Of a stretch of DNA of 64,000 bases, positions 19,901-31,800 are shown one piece after another (the stretch's first letter is position 1; each line of letters starts with the position of its first letter). This stretch comes from Plumapathes pennacea. Taxonomy: Eukaryota; Cnidaria; Anthozoa; Antipatharia; Myriopathidae. A program made the position numbers and the translations under genes. The notes below the pieces were generated by a model. The model saw only the letters and a list, made by a program, of their open reading frames with translations. It did no database searches and was not told where the DNA came from. The DNA is taken from the NCBI GenBank assembly GCA_964036295.1, contig OZ038465.1, positions 3,233,115 to 3,297,114 of the forward strand, written 5' to 3'.

Positions 19901-22304
19901 GCCATGGGGCAAATGTTGTCAAGATTCAAACAAACCTGCATGCATGAGAATCTCATGACACTGCCCCTTTAAATGATATTGTTTTAATATTGTTTTAATG
20001 ACATCACTTCATTCCAAACTGAATACAATTATATGTAAATATAGTCAATGCACCCTTATCTCAGCTAAATCCTCCCCACCCACAGGATGGCCATCTGCCA
20101 ATTAATGCCTTGCTCTTATTACCACCATCACCACTACCAACTAACAGTTCTCTCATGACCCTACTGTTGACCATACATATTTGCTGAGCGATGTACTATA
20201 CACTGCATGTATACCCATTGATTTGTTGGACGTCATTTGACAGGGACACACCACTGGATTGCACCGGTGATCTGTTTAGGGTTTTTTCTTCTGCTTCCCC
20301 TATGGTGGTATATTACACATTGCAACCATTACACAACAGATGTACTGTACTCTGGCTGGTCTCCTGTAATAAGTGCCATGGTCATAAGCAGGTACTGTAC
20401 AGTGAAGAAAAAGAGAGTTGTAGCTTTCCTACTGTTTCACCATTTCACAATTGCACCATTTTTCAGCCAAAGTTTGTGGTCACCCAGTAATATTATTAGG
20501 ATGGTCACCAGGTACAATGTAACTTTATATGAGAGCGGAAGAAGTCAGGTCATTTGGTTTCAAGACATTTCATAATTTTACTTACTTCTCTTTGTTGCCA
20601 CAGTTCTGGTGGTCTCATTCTCGACTATGCAGTCACCAGTTATCATGGCATTGCAGTCTTTAACCCTGTAATGAATGGTAAGTAATTAAGCTAAGAATAA
20701 TTTGTGTTTGGACAAGGAATCACCATTTCACCACTAATGCTTGTGTAAGGCGATTGCATTATTGGTTATATGTTGTTACTAATCCTGCCAAACTTGTGTT
20801 GATCCCAATCCAAACAGTGTGCAATTGCAAAAGCAGTTATAATGCAATCACATGATTACTTTGGACAATCATTTGACAGTGCCGAGCTATAGAACTATAG
20901 GGTACACTCATATCAACCCACTCATGTCTTGTTACAGTACCTGTAATGTAGTGTCTCTCTCGCTTTGTTTTCTAGGAGTTGGAGGTAATCTTGTAGCAGT
21001 GCAGGCCAGTCGGTTGTCCACATCTCTCCACAGACTTGGAAAACCTGGTCACGCCTTAAAGAGTGGCCACTACAATGGCTGCATTAAGACATTCTTTGGT
21101 TCAGGTGCAGTGAATAGTTACACAGTTACTTTTTTCTCCATAATTTACTTTTTTTAGGTCTACAGGTAAAAATTCTACAATCATATTGTGTGGCAATTAT
21201 TGCAACCACTGACTGAAAAAATATGAATTTTTCATGGTGCCCAATGCCAAAGTATTTTTTTGTTGCATGTGATGTGATGTACAGTTACATCCCTGTAGTA
21301 TGCACCTTAAACCATGTTTTGTTACACAGAAGTTCATGCCAGGACTGCTCGAGTGTTGCTGTTCATGGTTATCCCAGGTCACCTTATCTTCCTGTATGCA
21401 ATCCGTGTGCTTCAGGCAGGCCACACTTCGCTGACGCTTGTATTTACCTTGGCTTATATTGCTGCTGCACTGCTTCAGGTATGGTATTGATAAGTTGATG
21501 GGCAAAGCTACTGTAAATGCAAATAATTATATCATTTATGGTATAATACTATAGAGTGCATTCCCTTGGAACTATTTCACAATATGAATAGGGTTGCTGA
21601 AGATGTACTCTGGGGCGGATAAGGGGGTTTCTTAAGATTAAGTTAAGATTCTTGAAGTTACATTCACATCAGTATTTTGCATGGCTCAATTGACCTACCC
21701 GAACATTTTTTCATTTTAGAAACTTGGCTGGTATAATTGATGACTAGAACAGTTTACCTTTAGCTTTTAACCTCCTATACCTCACTATCAAACCCTGATC
21801 AGATAAAAGACTATAATATTACAATTTTTTTGCTAACTTTGTTCCATAAATAAAAGAATATATTTTAATTTAAAAAACTATGATACTATGCACGTTCTGA
21901 TTTGCTAAACAACCATGTAAAATGAGAGTATATTACACTCTGACACGTTAAAATACATTGTATTTTATTGACTAATCATTTTACTCGGCGGCCTTGTGGT
22001 TTCCCTATGCTACTCTCGTGTTCTCCCAACTTGTTGTGTGTTTAGATGAGGCTATATTACACAGGAACGCATTATACATTTCTTAAGTAATGAGCTGTAA
22101 CTGCCTTGATGTTCTCAGGTTCTTTTTCTCCTACTTGTTGCTGATTGGCTGGTTCACTGGATATGGAAACGAGGCAAAGATCCAGACAACTACTGCATAC
22201 CGTACTTGACAGCTCTGGGGGACTTACTTGGTACCGGGCTCCTCGCGGCTGCTTTCCACATCCTGTGGCTGGTCGGTGACCGGGACAGTGATGTGGGAGA
22301 CTAG
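16933..22304 (+). CDS. SLC41A1/2-like: SLC41A-family magnesium transporter
   Basis: Nine exons: 16933-17436, 18411-18518, 18746-18817, 19414-19705, 20244-20391, 20604-20677, 20976-21104, 21330-21478, 22119-22304. Phases close to 553 residues if the ATG at 16933 is used. An in-frame ATG at 17059 ([10 protein letters not shown]) is an alternative start, so the N-terminus is uncertain. The protein is a eukaryotic MgtE-domain duplication: a long acidic cytosolic N-terminus, then about ten membrane spans. Landmarks include [51 protein letters not shown] in the first repeat and [31 protein letters not shown] in the second. These N-P-D/G-N and SLGD motifs line the Mg2+ pore in MgtE homologues. Expected role: Mg2+ transport across plasma or organelle membrane. 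It ends DRDSDVGD, like vertebrate SLC41A1. Confidence 0.95.
19095..19285 (-). mobile_element. tRNA-derived SINE
   Basis: On the minus strand the element begins GGAGGCAGTGTGGCTGAGTGG, a polymerase III A-box like that of tRNA-Leu/Ser. A B-box-like GGTTCAAGTCC follows about 50 nt later. A non-tRNA body contains CTGGTTAGTCTCTGACCAG. It lies in SLC41A intron 3. No intact tRNA cloverleaf is claimed. Confidence 0.75.
19806..19970. mobile_element. Foldback MITE, family 1 (copy 2)
   Basis: Near-perfect hairpin: CAAGTTTGAAATCCAAGATGG faces CCATCTTGGATTTCAAACTTG about 40 bp later. The right end CTCATGACACTGCCCC matches the copy at 1813-1950. Sits in SLC41A intron 4, shortly after the donor at 19706. 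Confidence 0.8.
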
Positions 22305-22439
22305 GGCAAGTGGCCTAAATAAGAATAATAGTTAATAGTTATTATTGACTAGATATTTTTGTAGGTAAAATAATATACTCTGAGGTGTAGAAGTAGAAGT
22401 TGTTTCCAAATTCCAAAATCAAAGTAAATTACATTGTCA

Positions 22440-22680
22440 ATCACAAAGCTGTTAGAAAACTCTTTCAGCCAATCAGAAGCCAACATAGTTTGCAAAAATT
22501 TAAAATTACTTTGAAAAAGAGACCAATTTGCTTGATTGTGCAAGCAGACTACAGCCTGGTTTTGTGTTTGTTCTGATTGGCCAAGAATGCTGCCAAACTT
22601 GGACCAATCAAAAAATGTAGCAAACGCTAAACCAAATCCATCACACAATTTCTTCAGGCAGTCAATAGGAGACCTCTCTG
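22440..22680. repeat. Diverged family-2 MITE relative
   Basis: Contains, in reverse orientation, the internal CAAACTTG..ACCAATC..GTAGCAAACGC segment of the MITEs at 9051-9373 and 25898-26211. Its ends are degraded. Confidence 0.55.
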
Positions 22681-23275
22681 TGCTACCACTGTGTTCTCCA
22701 TTCTCCCACAGTTTATTATTATTTAAATATTATGGTATCAAATAGCTGTATGTATAATGTGGGGTTTATATTTTAGAGAGTGTATATTTTAACTTAAAGT
22801 GGCATTTTCATATTTTGGTAAAGTGTTAGTCCAAAATGGAAAAAGACTGTGCAAAATGCAAATGAGAATGTACTCGCTGTACGTCATTATTTTATGTGTT
22901 GTGAATTATATACGCCACAAAATAACTAAAGAATATTAAATGTTCCACCTGAGCCAAGAACTGAACAAAATGTGAAGAAATTAATATAACGGTTTGGTGT
23001 GCAACTGCAACTGCAGAATAGTTTTAAATACAATGCACAAGAAATATAAGAAGAACATACACTTGACGTATTTAAGAAATCAAGAACGATACCAAAACGT
23101 ACATACGGTATACAAGGTGGCGTTACTGTGGGATCCTGTGTCCCTGTGAGACCTACTATCTGCGTCGTGGAAATGAAACGTTAAAGTGGATAAGTTTAAC
23201 TCCGCACAAAAACTTTCGTTTCGAGCGTTAGCCTACGTCGGACGAAATGAAACATGCAATGCAACTTATTGGGCT

Positions 23276-23413
23276 GGGCCCGGTTGTTCAAAGAGTGGAT
23301 AGCGCTTTCCAGTGGATAATTGTTAATATTTAAGCATATTTTTAATTATCAACTGGTTAAGGATTTATCCGCTGGATAGCGCTAGTATATACACTCTTTG
23401 AAAAACCGGGGCC
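23276..23413. mobile_element. MITE with GGGCCCGGTTGTTCAAAGAG ends
   Basis: Ends GGGCCCGGTTGTTCAAAGAG and CTCTTTGAAAAACCGGGGCC are inverted, with inner arms TGGATAGCGCT..CCAGTGGATAA facing TTATCC..GGATAGCGCT. A shortened version is at 45070-45170 in the duplicated unit, so it was present before the duplication. Confidence 0.8.
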
Positions 23414-24114
23414 TGGACCTCAACATGAACCATGTACCTTTAATTTGAGTTTTTCTTGTTTCGAGCAAGATTAAATTTCTTTTTTGTCCAGCTCCCTATA
23501 GTCGCACTAAAATCAGTATAGTTACACGGGACAGTGTTGTCACGCAAAATGAAATAATTGAAAACACAGAAACCAAGGTTGTGTTATTTTATTTTTGAGA
23601 GCGTTTAAAAAGCGTGTTAGTTTTTATCATACAGTAGTTGCCCAAAGCGGTCCAAACACTGTTTGCAATTCCAGGTTTTTAACTTCCTGGCCAAATCAGT
23701 TTTCCAACTGTGTTACACTTACAGCAGAATTCACTGAGTGTACTCTGAGACAAGGACTTACAGAACTTTTACTATACCGCCATTTTTGCGACGATGATGA
23801 AAAGTGCGTTTCCTCTGGACAAGAAAGTTCATTTTAACTCGTGGACATTGGAGTCATTGCTACTGCGAACACTTTTCTTGGATTTCAGCGCAAATTGGGC
23901 CATAACTTCGGCAACCTGTGCTTTCCTTAGCCACTCTCCCATGCGAACGCAGGCTCTTAGTTTTGAAGAATACTCTGCGGCTAGGCACAATATTTTACAT
24001 TTAGCCGGTAATAATGGTACAGAAATGCTTAACCGTGCCGATTACAGCTTTGAAGAGTATTTTGGCCCCGAGGCACCCATGCATGTGAAACGTTCTGGAG
24101 TAGGATCACGTGAT

Positions 24115-25726
24115 CTAGAATCTACCGAGTCTTTTCCCGCTCTGGTCTATCTCTGTTGAACGGTATTTAATCGAGTCTTCAGTCGACTTTCTGTTTCGTT
24201 GGGTCGGAAGCAAGGGCTCTTGTTCTGGCTCCGGAGCTCGATAGAGAAACAAAAACATAAAACCTCCAAAGGCGACGAGAACAGCAGAGCTGATGAATAG
24301 TAAGTCCCAGCCTTGTATGAGCTGCATGGCTTTACTGAGCAGAGGAGCCAACACTTTCCCAGCAGACATGGAGGCGATACAGTATGGCATAATAACAGGC
24401 TGCAAGGAATAAGAAGATGATCAATGAAAACTCCAACCAGCAACTGCTGAAAACTTACAGCAAATCTCACTCAAAATATTACACTGTGAGTTGTCAGTAT
24501 AAAAAAAAAATGCAGAGCACTTTTACAGGGGTTCTCTTCCCCTAAGGGGCGAGTATGAAATGAAAGAAAACTTCTCTCGCATTCGTTTATTCACTCGCCA
24601 CTTCGCGTAAACGACTAACAGGGCCACTTTCTGTAAAGGCCGGATAATTGCGACTGAGAATGACGAATTTACTTCAATATATCAACATATTTTACATCAG
24701 CTTTGCTTGCATTCTGCTGTAGCTTGTTAACGATCACGACGGTCTTCTCCAAACTGTTAAATAAAAAAGGGTGTAGAAATGACCACCCAAAAACGCGGAT
24801 CGGGGAAATATCACATCGCAACAAAAGGAAGAGAGTGGACAAAGGACACGATCAACCTGTGAAACTGTGATTTTTTGTAAAGCCAAACTTCAAAACGCTT
24901 TTGCCAAATCTCTTGTAACTCTTACTCACCATCATCGCTTTCTCAACGAACTTTGTTGTCATAGTTGGCAGGATAACTCCACACACAGAGTAAGTCAAGA
25001 ACACAGTAATCACCCCGGCGACAAAAAAGCCCTCTTTCTCGTGTGCCGTGAAATTCTTTAAAACCTAAAAGAAAAGAGAGAAAATGAACTACTAACTACT
25101 GCAACACACTACTTCTAACATAACTACTACACTACTAATACTACAAATACTGCAGTGCTATGTTCTGCTACTACTACTTCTGTATAATTTGGCTACTGCC
25201 ACTATGACCATTGTATCCTTTACACTTACCGTGGGTCCACCGACGTATGACAAAACAGCTCCAACAGTCATGAACACGTAACAAACCACGAGAGTTATCC
25301 AGTCTCCTTTCGTCTTCATACACTCGGTTTTAGAAAAGAACGAAGTAGCAAAAGAACCCAGAGCTGCTGTTCCTGACACGCCCACCATGAGCCAACCAAA
25401 CTGATCCACGTCCCATTTGAAGATGGGATAAGCAACCAGCGGCATGACGTAACCAATCCACGTGGTAATGTAGCCATTTAGGAAAAACAGTATAATGCCG
25501 AGGATAACACCGCGTGACGTGAGGGACGATTTGATGGAACCACTGCTTTCCCTGTCACCTGTGATAGATAATGAGGAAATTATTATAATTAGTCTAACTT
25601 ATGCGTATACATATGTTGAAAATGAAAGGGAAACAGAACAGAGACAAGAGAACGCACGTGTTGCTGCTTTGACGATGACGTTGTTTTAATGATGATGACG
25701 ATGATGATGATGATGATGATAATAAA

Positions 25727-25771
<45 letters not shown>

Positions 25772-28369
25772 CTGACGATGGTGAATGACGATGACATGAT
25801 AGTGGTGACGACAACGCAACGACGGAATACAAAGGACGATGATGACTGACGACTACGACGATGGTGATGATGAAGAGGATGACAGTAAGTCGATATAGAG
25901 CGGTTTTCGGATGACTGTCGAAAGTAATCGTGTGATTGCTTTGGTTTTGCGTTTGCTACGCTTTCGGATTGGTCCACACAAGTTTGGCAGCATTCTCAAC
26001 CAATCAGGAACAAAACCAAAACCAAAACCAAACATTTCTCACGCAAGCGATGGCGTGTACTCGCATTGCTGATTGGAAAGTAAAACCAAACGCAAGACCA
26101 AACGTGAATTACTTTGGCTTCTGACTGGCTGAACTGTTTTCCCTCAGTCTCTGTGATTGGCCTGTGTGATTACTTTGGTTTTGGTTTTCGACAGTCATCC
26201 GAAAACGGCTCTAAAGATAAGTAAAAGGAAAGAGGGATATAAAGAGTGGGTGAACCAGGAAAAAAGATCGGGCGACTTTCTTACCAATAGGAACACAATC
26301 GCTTTCGTTCAGAACGAACGTCACCATCACCAAGGCAACAACCAAACACGCGATCGTGAGAGCGGCGGGAGAGGAATACTCCGTCAGACCAGTCGCCTTT
26401 CCTAAAACGTTATCTTGGAAGTTTGGTAGATACGTAGCAGAGGCTGAGCATAAACGGAAAACAGAAAAAATAAGTAACTCCTCAAGCCATCGTATATATT
26501 TATTGACCCATATATATTTTACAAATACACCCATATCAAGAGAGGATCTCTTGACCCATGTCTATAAATCGCTTTTATCTCGCAGCAATCTTCGACAATT
26601 AGTCTTCTTCTAATTACCGATGCGATTTCCAGGAGAATTGTTTATTAAATCAATCAGTATAACACTGGAACTGTGCACAAGCGAATTATTGTGTCATAGT
26701 GGCCTGCGGCCCATCGAAGCGCTTCCGGTTCCGGTAATGCCTCGACGGGAAACGGCTGTATATCCGCACGCTGGCCCCACTGCATTAGTTAGAAGTGTAT
26801 TAGCAGATTATGTACTTACATATTGTGGCAAACAACACACCGAACATGCACGTGACCCTGTACAGCGACATGTAGGTAGTGCGATTTTCTCTACTGGTGT
26901 TCGCTCCTATGAAACCGTACGCAACACCTCCACTACCTGCACATTAAAAATAGAGAACAGTCAACGCTCAGTCGTTCTTTTTATGGACCTAACTTTCCTA
27001 CTTCATGAGATTAACTCTGACAAGGACCTACGCTGGAAACACTGACAAAAATCAAATTAAAAAGTAGTTCTGACAGGGGCAGGGTTAAAATTGTATCTAT
27101 CTATATTTATGTATTTAGACGGACAGATTTTTAAGGAATTATAAAGCCGAGTTTTTGGTACATTCATCAATTCTACCCACATCTCTGTTGGAACAGTAAA
27201 CGGGGTCGCTCGGTCGTTTTATTTATGGACCGAACTTTTCTTGCTAAAACCTAATTCTGGAAACACTGGCGAAAGTATTTCTAGCAGGGGCCAGCCGGTT
27301 TCCGTTTTTAAAATTTTTGATGAATTAAAACCTCGTTTTTGGTACATTTCATCGATTCTACCCATATCTCTGTTGATGCATGCTTCCTAGAATTTATCGA
27401 CATTGTAAGTTGTTAGGCGGAAAATATCCTGGCCTTTTCTCTGTTTTTAATTGAATAGATAAACGTGGTAATGAAGTGGCTGTAAATAGACCAACCTGCT
27501 CCAAATCCAGCCACGGCTCTTCCCGCTATAATCAGCGCTACGCAATTCGTCTCAGCAGCCAACATGTAAACCACGTTTCCAGCGATTGCGATGATAATGG
27601 ACCCAATAAGGACAATTTTTATTTGACAAAGTCTCTTAACTAGGAGACTTGCAATTGGCTGCGAGATGCCCTGACCCAAAGGAAACAGGCTTTGAGCCAG
27701 CGACAGGTAGACAGCAACCAAAGAAGAACTTGAATACTTCAAAATAAAAAAACAAAAAACAAAAAACAAAGAACATGTTAAAACATCAGAAAGATGATAC
27801 AAAAAATCGCCAGCAGTAAGACAAAGCCCGGCTCTTGGCTGTAATATATAACAGTGATGTTTACTACATTGCACTACCCTACAGGGGACTTAATTTGCTT
27901 AGCGCCCCGAGTCGTGCAGAACGCGGATCAAAACGATCTATGGAAGTTGGCAATGGCGTGAGTCGGCATAACCTGCCACGCAAGACAAATAAATTATGTC
28001 GGATACCTTGGCAAAGGTTGAATGAAATTCGCCAGGATTTTCAGGAGGATAAAGGGTCCAGAGAGTGTGACATTAATCTACTCGCTCCATCTTCGTCCTT
28101 TGACTTCCGTTCTTTAAAGTTATCGTAGCCCAAACTATAATCAGCTGAAGACACCAGGCAAGCTTTTTTATATTTCTTATTCTATTCGATAATCCATTGT
28201 ATGGGTTTCCTATGGGTATATTTTATACGAACTGACCTCAAATAATATATTAAGCAACGCTTACCTCGTCGATATAAGGATATATCGTGGTCATCACAAC
28301 AGCCCATTCCAAATAGTTGACAAATCCCACGAATAAAACTACTACGAGGTTTCTCTTACTCAAAGCCAT
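24115..28369 (-). CDS. MFS transporter, MFSD8-like, copy 1
   Basis: Seven exons (minus): 28369-28265, 27736-27496, 26936-26820, 26443-26285, 25558-25230, 25064-24930, 24399-24115, giving 456 residues with consistent phases. The protein is strongly hydrophobic, with about 12 spans. It starts MALSKRNLVVVLFVGFVNY. GRAVAGFGAGSGGVAYGFIG followed by NTSRENRTTYMSLYR matches the loop after TM4 in MFSD8/CLN7 (RGLLGIGAG..ERTSS). The C-terminus has an acidic di-leucine-like EQEPLLP, a possible endolysosomal sorting signal. Substrate unknown. The family assignment rests on motif resemblance; another MFS subfamily is possible. It is head-to-head with the acyltransferase-like gene and has a tandem paralogue at 45.9-51.0 kb. 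Confidence 0.88.
25688..25772. repeat. (GAT)n microsatellite in MFS copy 1 intron 4
   Basis: Imperfect GAT/GAC trinucleotide repeats of about 85 bp. The same intronic site in MFS copy 2 is expanded to about 355 bp (47236-47591). Confidence 0.9.
25898..26211. mobile_element. TA-flanked MITE, family 2 (copy B)
   Basis: 314 bp with inverted ends GAGCGGTTTTCGGATGACTG and CAGTCATCCGAAAACGGCTC, TA on each side, as in Tc1/mariner-type insertion. It is in MFS copy 1 intron 4 and absent from the matching intron of copy 2, where flanking sequence reads straight through to AAGTAAAAGGAAAGA. Confidence 0.85.
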
Positions 28370-28814
28370 TATCGTCCCAAGCAGGATTGCGCACGGATCA
28401 ACATACCACGGCTCCAAACGTTCAAAGAAGAACTAATTTCTTAGTATTCCCCTGCTGCAAATAGCAACGAAATATCGGGTAACGTTACGCAAATCACAAG
28501 ATCCCGTGATGAATCTTGTTCGTATGCCAAAAGTACGGAAGGAAGTTGATTATTCCGCTGTACGTAGCCCGCAACTGTTGCCTGTCTAAAACTTTGGAGA
28601 TTGATCCATCGTAGCTTTTCGCTTTGAATTGCACTGTGAAAGGCTGGCTCTTCTAGTTATTACGTCATGGGTTTCTGAGAACAGGCGTTCCACTCGTTGC
28701 AGCGCGCTTTCAGTTTTGACGGACGTGTTTCTGCCTGTCATCGCCCCGAAATAGCCGTACTTCCGGTCATCCGTAATACTTGGCACAACAATCGCTGAGT
28801 TTGCAGGCGCCAAC
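28370..28814. promoter_or_regulatory. Divergent intergenic promoter region, MFS copy 1 / acyltransferase-like
   Basis: 445 bp separate the two start codons, which point away from each other. No TATA box is evident. The part next to the MFS gene is duplicated upstream of MFS copy 2; the part next to the acyltransferase-like gene is not. Confidence 0.5.
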
Positions 28815-31800
28815 ATGTATCGACTGGGAAATGACGTTTTTTGCAAATCCGTCGTTCGGACTGCATTCAATTCAAATCGCGCGGTATCCTCGCATTTCAC
28901 ATCGAAAAACCGCGTGTGTAACTCTGAGGAGGACAGAAGAAATGCTTTAAAGGTGCGTAAAGTTTCGTATGTCGTTATCAAATCCTATGGTATGTGCTCA
29001 TTTATAACAGTTTGTCACATCAGTTGATTATCTGTATGAGAGAACGCAGCACTGAAAATATATTCCCAATACATAATGTATACCCCAAGCCCATTTTTCC
29101 ACCGGGAAAGAGGAAGGGACAGGTACTCAAGTGAACCTAATACTTTGCAAAACGTCAAGAAACAGCACAAAGTTATCTGAACGGTAACGGTGAAACATGG
29201 CTAGTTTTGGTTATTGTTTAAGCCCATTTCTGTACGACGTTCGATCTCGTCCCTAGTAACCAAACTACCGTGCCGCATGTGACATCATAGTTTCGTTTCA
29301 CAATTTATTCTTGTATTTGTGACTGACGTCATTTTAAAAATACAAATCAGTCCTTGTCTATGGTACACAACGATGGCAAGGAGGGGGTCCTTGTCTATGG
29401 TACACAACGATGGTGGCTGGGAGATATGCAAGGGGGGGGGGGGGGTGAGAAGGGGATATATACTGCCAACTCTTGAGTGAATAATCATCTTCTTTCGCCT
29501 TTCTCATGACAGAGAGATAATAATGCATTTGGGAAGAGTGAAAACTGCATATGGGTGACGGAGAGACAAATTAACAATAATTAATGAGTATATTTAATTT
29601 TTCTGCTGCGATCCCGCTATAGTTTACGGCTGATTGACATTACGGGCAGTTTGATGCATCCCTGGTACGCACTAGAAGAGATGCACCAAAATGACCGTAT
29701 CTCAGAGTACTCAACGACCAAAGCAGTTGACTTGTTGGAAACTAGACTGCTCGAGTGTGTAACCATTTCATTTCAAAAGACTTCCGCCGGATATAATTAA
29801 CCTTTTCATACAATCACGTGCGCAGTTCGTGTAGGTCTGGAAAATGTCAATCTTATAAGGTGTGTGTTTTGTGTTGTAATGATTCTTGTGTGATGTGATC
29901 AGATTTTTGTAGCGACAGAAGTGAGAAGTGAAACCATTAAAGAACGTGAGTGACTGTGACTGGTTTGGAGGTAATCAGCGCGGAGGCTATTTCCATAAGA
30001 CTATAAACAAGTCCGCAAGAATGAAAACTGCATATAAGTGATGGAGATACAAATTAACGACAATGAATGAGTATATTTAATTTTCCTGCCGCAATCCCAC
30101 TTGTTTACGGCTGATTGACACGACGGTCCGTTTGATGCATCCCTTCTAGTATTTGCAGCTCGAAGTGATCCAATGGATATAATATCTTTCTTTCGTTAAA
30201 ACAGGATGTTGATCGGTCCAAGCACCTTCATGACCGCCTTCTGCTGTGGGATGATACTTTATCTGTTTCACCGCCGCCTTCTTTGTCTTCCCTCCTGGAG
30301 TTTCTCACCAGAAGAAGAGTTTCATCTGATGCATCAAAAGGAGCAAAGATCTTTGACGGTTTACTTGTCCGTGGTGCTGCCTGTTTGATCGGCCTGCGGG
30401 GCGCACATAAAAGGTACGTTTCTCCACTCTGCACCTCAATCAATATTTTTTTCATTTTCTTCTCAGATGTTTTTTCTCACTTCTTTTCTGTCATGATCTG
30501 CTACTTGAATCGTCTTTATCTTTTTTTCGTTGCTTTCCTCACTCGTCTGGTGATGTGACCTACTTGGCAACTCTGTAGTCTGTCATTTTCAATGTAGTCG
30601 TCTTAACTCCAGTTTCTTATCTTGGTTTGTCTCTCGTACCGTTTTCTTACTAGTTTTCGTTTTCTGTTAGTTAGTCCCTTCCTTTGTACCTTTTGCGTCC
30701 TTCCCCCGCTTTCTCTTCTCCAATTTCCGTCCTTCCTTTTATCTCTTTACTTCTCCTTCGGCCCTCTTTTAATTTTGTTGTGCCCCGTTCTCCTCTTTTC
30801 TGTTCTTTGTACCTGTTAGTTAGTATCATTCTCATTGTAATTTTTCACTTCTCAATTTTCTCTTCTCAGCGTTATAAATTAAAGCCTCACGTACGTATTC
30901 TTCTACTGACTCCACTTTCTTTCTAGTTTGTCCTTTGTTTTATGCGGGCTATATTTTTTTCTCAGATTAAATCAAGATCATGGTGCAGACCCCATCCGTA
31001 GCTGCTGGTACACTCCAGCCAATCACGGCGACACATTTGGCATTCGACACGACGAGATTTATTTCCATCCAAACATCATTCCCTCACAGCCGGTTACATC
31101 ATACGCTGTCGTCATTCGCGGAAGCACGCAGTACCCCCAATCAGCGGTTAAAGACGGCATAGCAGAAAACGAAATCGTGTCTGAGTTGACAAGCAATCAA
31201 GTGGTAGACGACGAAGCTATGATTGGTCGAGCAGCATCCCTCATTCTAGGATTGCTGAAAACTAGAGAGTTCTATCTCAGCCAAGAGTTTGAACGGGAGT
31301 TCATTAAGAAAACCCCCCTGTCCATGCAATGGTACAGCTACATTTTCTCGTGCTCAATGCAATTCTACCCAGGATGCATTGAACGGTACAAAGCGCCTTT
31401 AGCTTCATCGCGTCACGCGATCGTTATGCTTGATGGCGATATGTACAAGATGGAAGTGCTGTTCAAGAATGATCGTGGAGAGGAGACAACTATTGACTTG
31501 AATCAACTGAAAGTAAGTATAATACCAACAAATATGTGACAATGTAGCACTTTGATCGTGGTTCAGAATTTCAAAAGATAAGCCAAACAATAAGTTTGAT
31601 GACCAACTGGCATCAGACTGATTTGCGCATAGTTAGAAGGCTCTCGGCGTCATAAATCGGATTGTGCGCACTGCCATTGTAGACACGGTTTTCAGATCAG
31701 CATTAAAGTTTTACAATTCTACCCGGCGTTCATTGAACGATAATCTTTCCTTCCACAGCGAAAGCTACGAAGCATTTTGAAGATGCAAACCAACAGAGTA

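Larger units (their letters stand above)
22305..24114. other. Intergenic, SLC41A 3' flank to MFS copy 1
   Basis: No gene seen. It contains a diverged family-2 MITE (about 22440-22680), a GTTTCGAGCGTTAGCCTACG repeat at about 23216-23250 and the GGGCCCGG-ended MITE at 23276-23413. From about 23271 onward the sequence is duplicated at 45064. Confidence 0.6.
23271..28485. repeat. Segmental duplication, unit A (MFS copy 1)
   Basis: From TGGGCTGGGCCCGG at 23271 to about 28485 the sequence matches 45064-51155 in exons, most introns and both flanks. Unit A lacks the 1.75-kb transposon in intron 1 found in unit B, and unit B lacks the TA-flanked MITE of unit A. Both units have the same orientation. 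Confidence 0.9.

Noticed and set aside
23595..24159. Plus-strand frames of 80 and 121 residues next to MFS copy 1
   Set aside because: The region is the 3' flank and antisense of the last MFS exon; the equivalent frames are not conserved in the duplicated unit.
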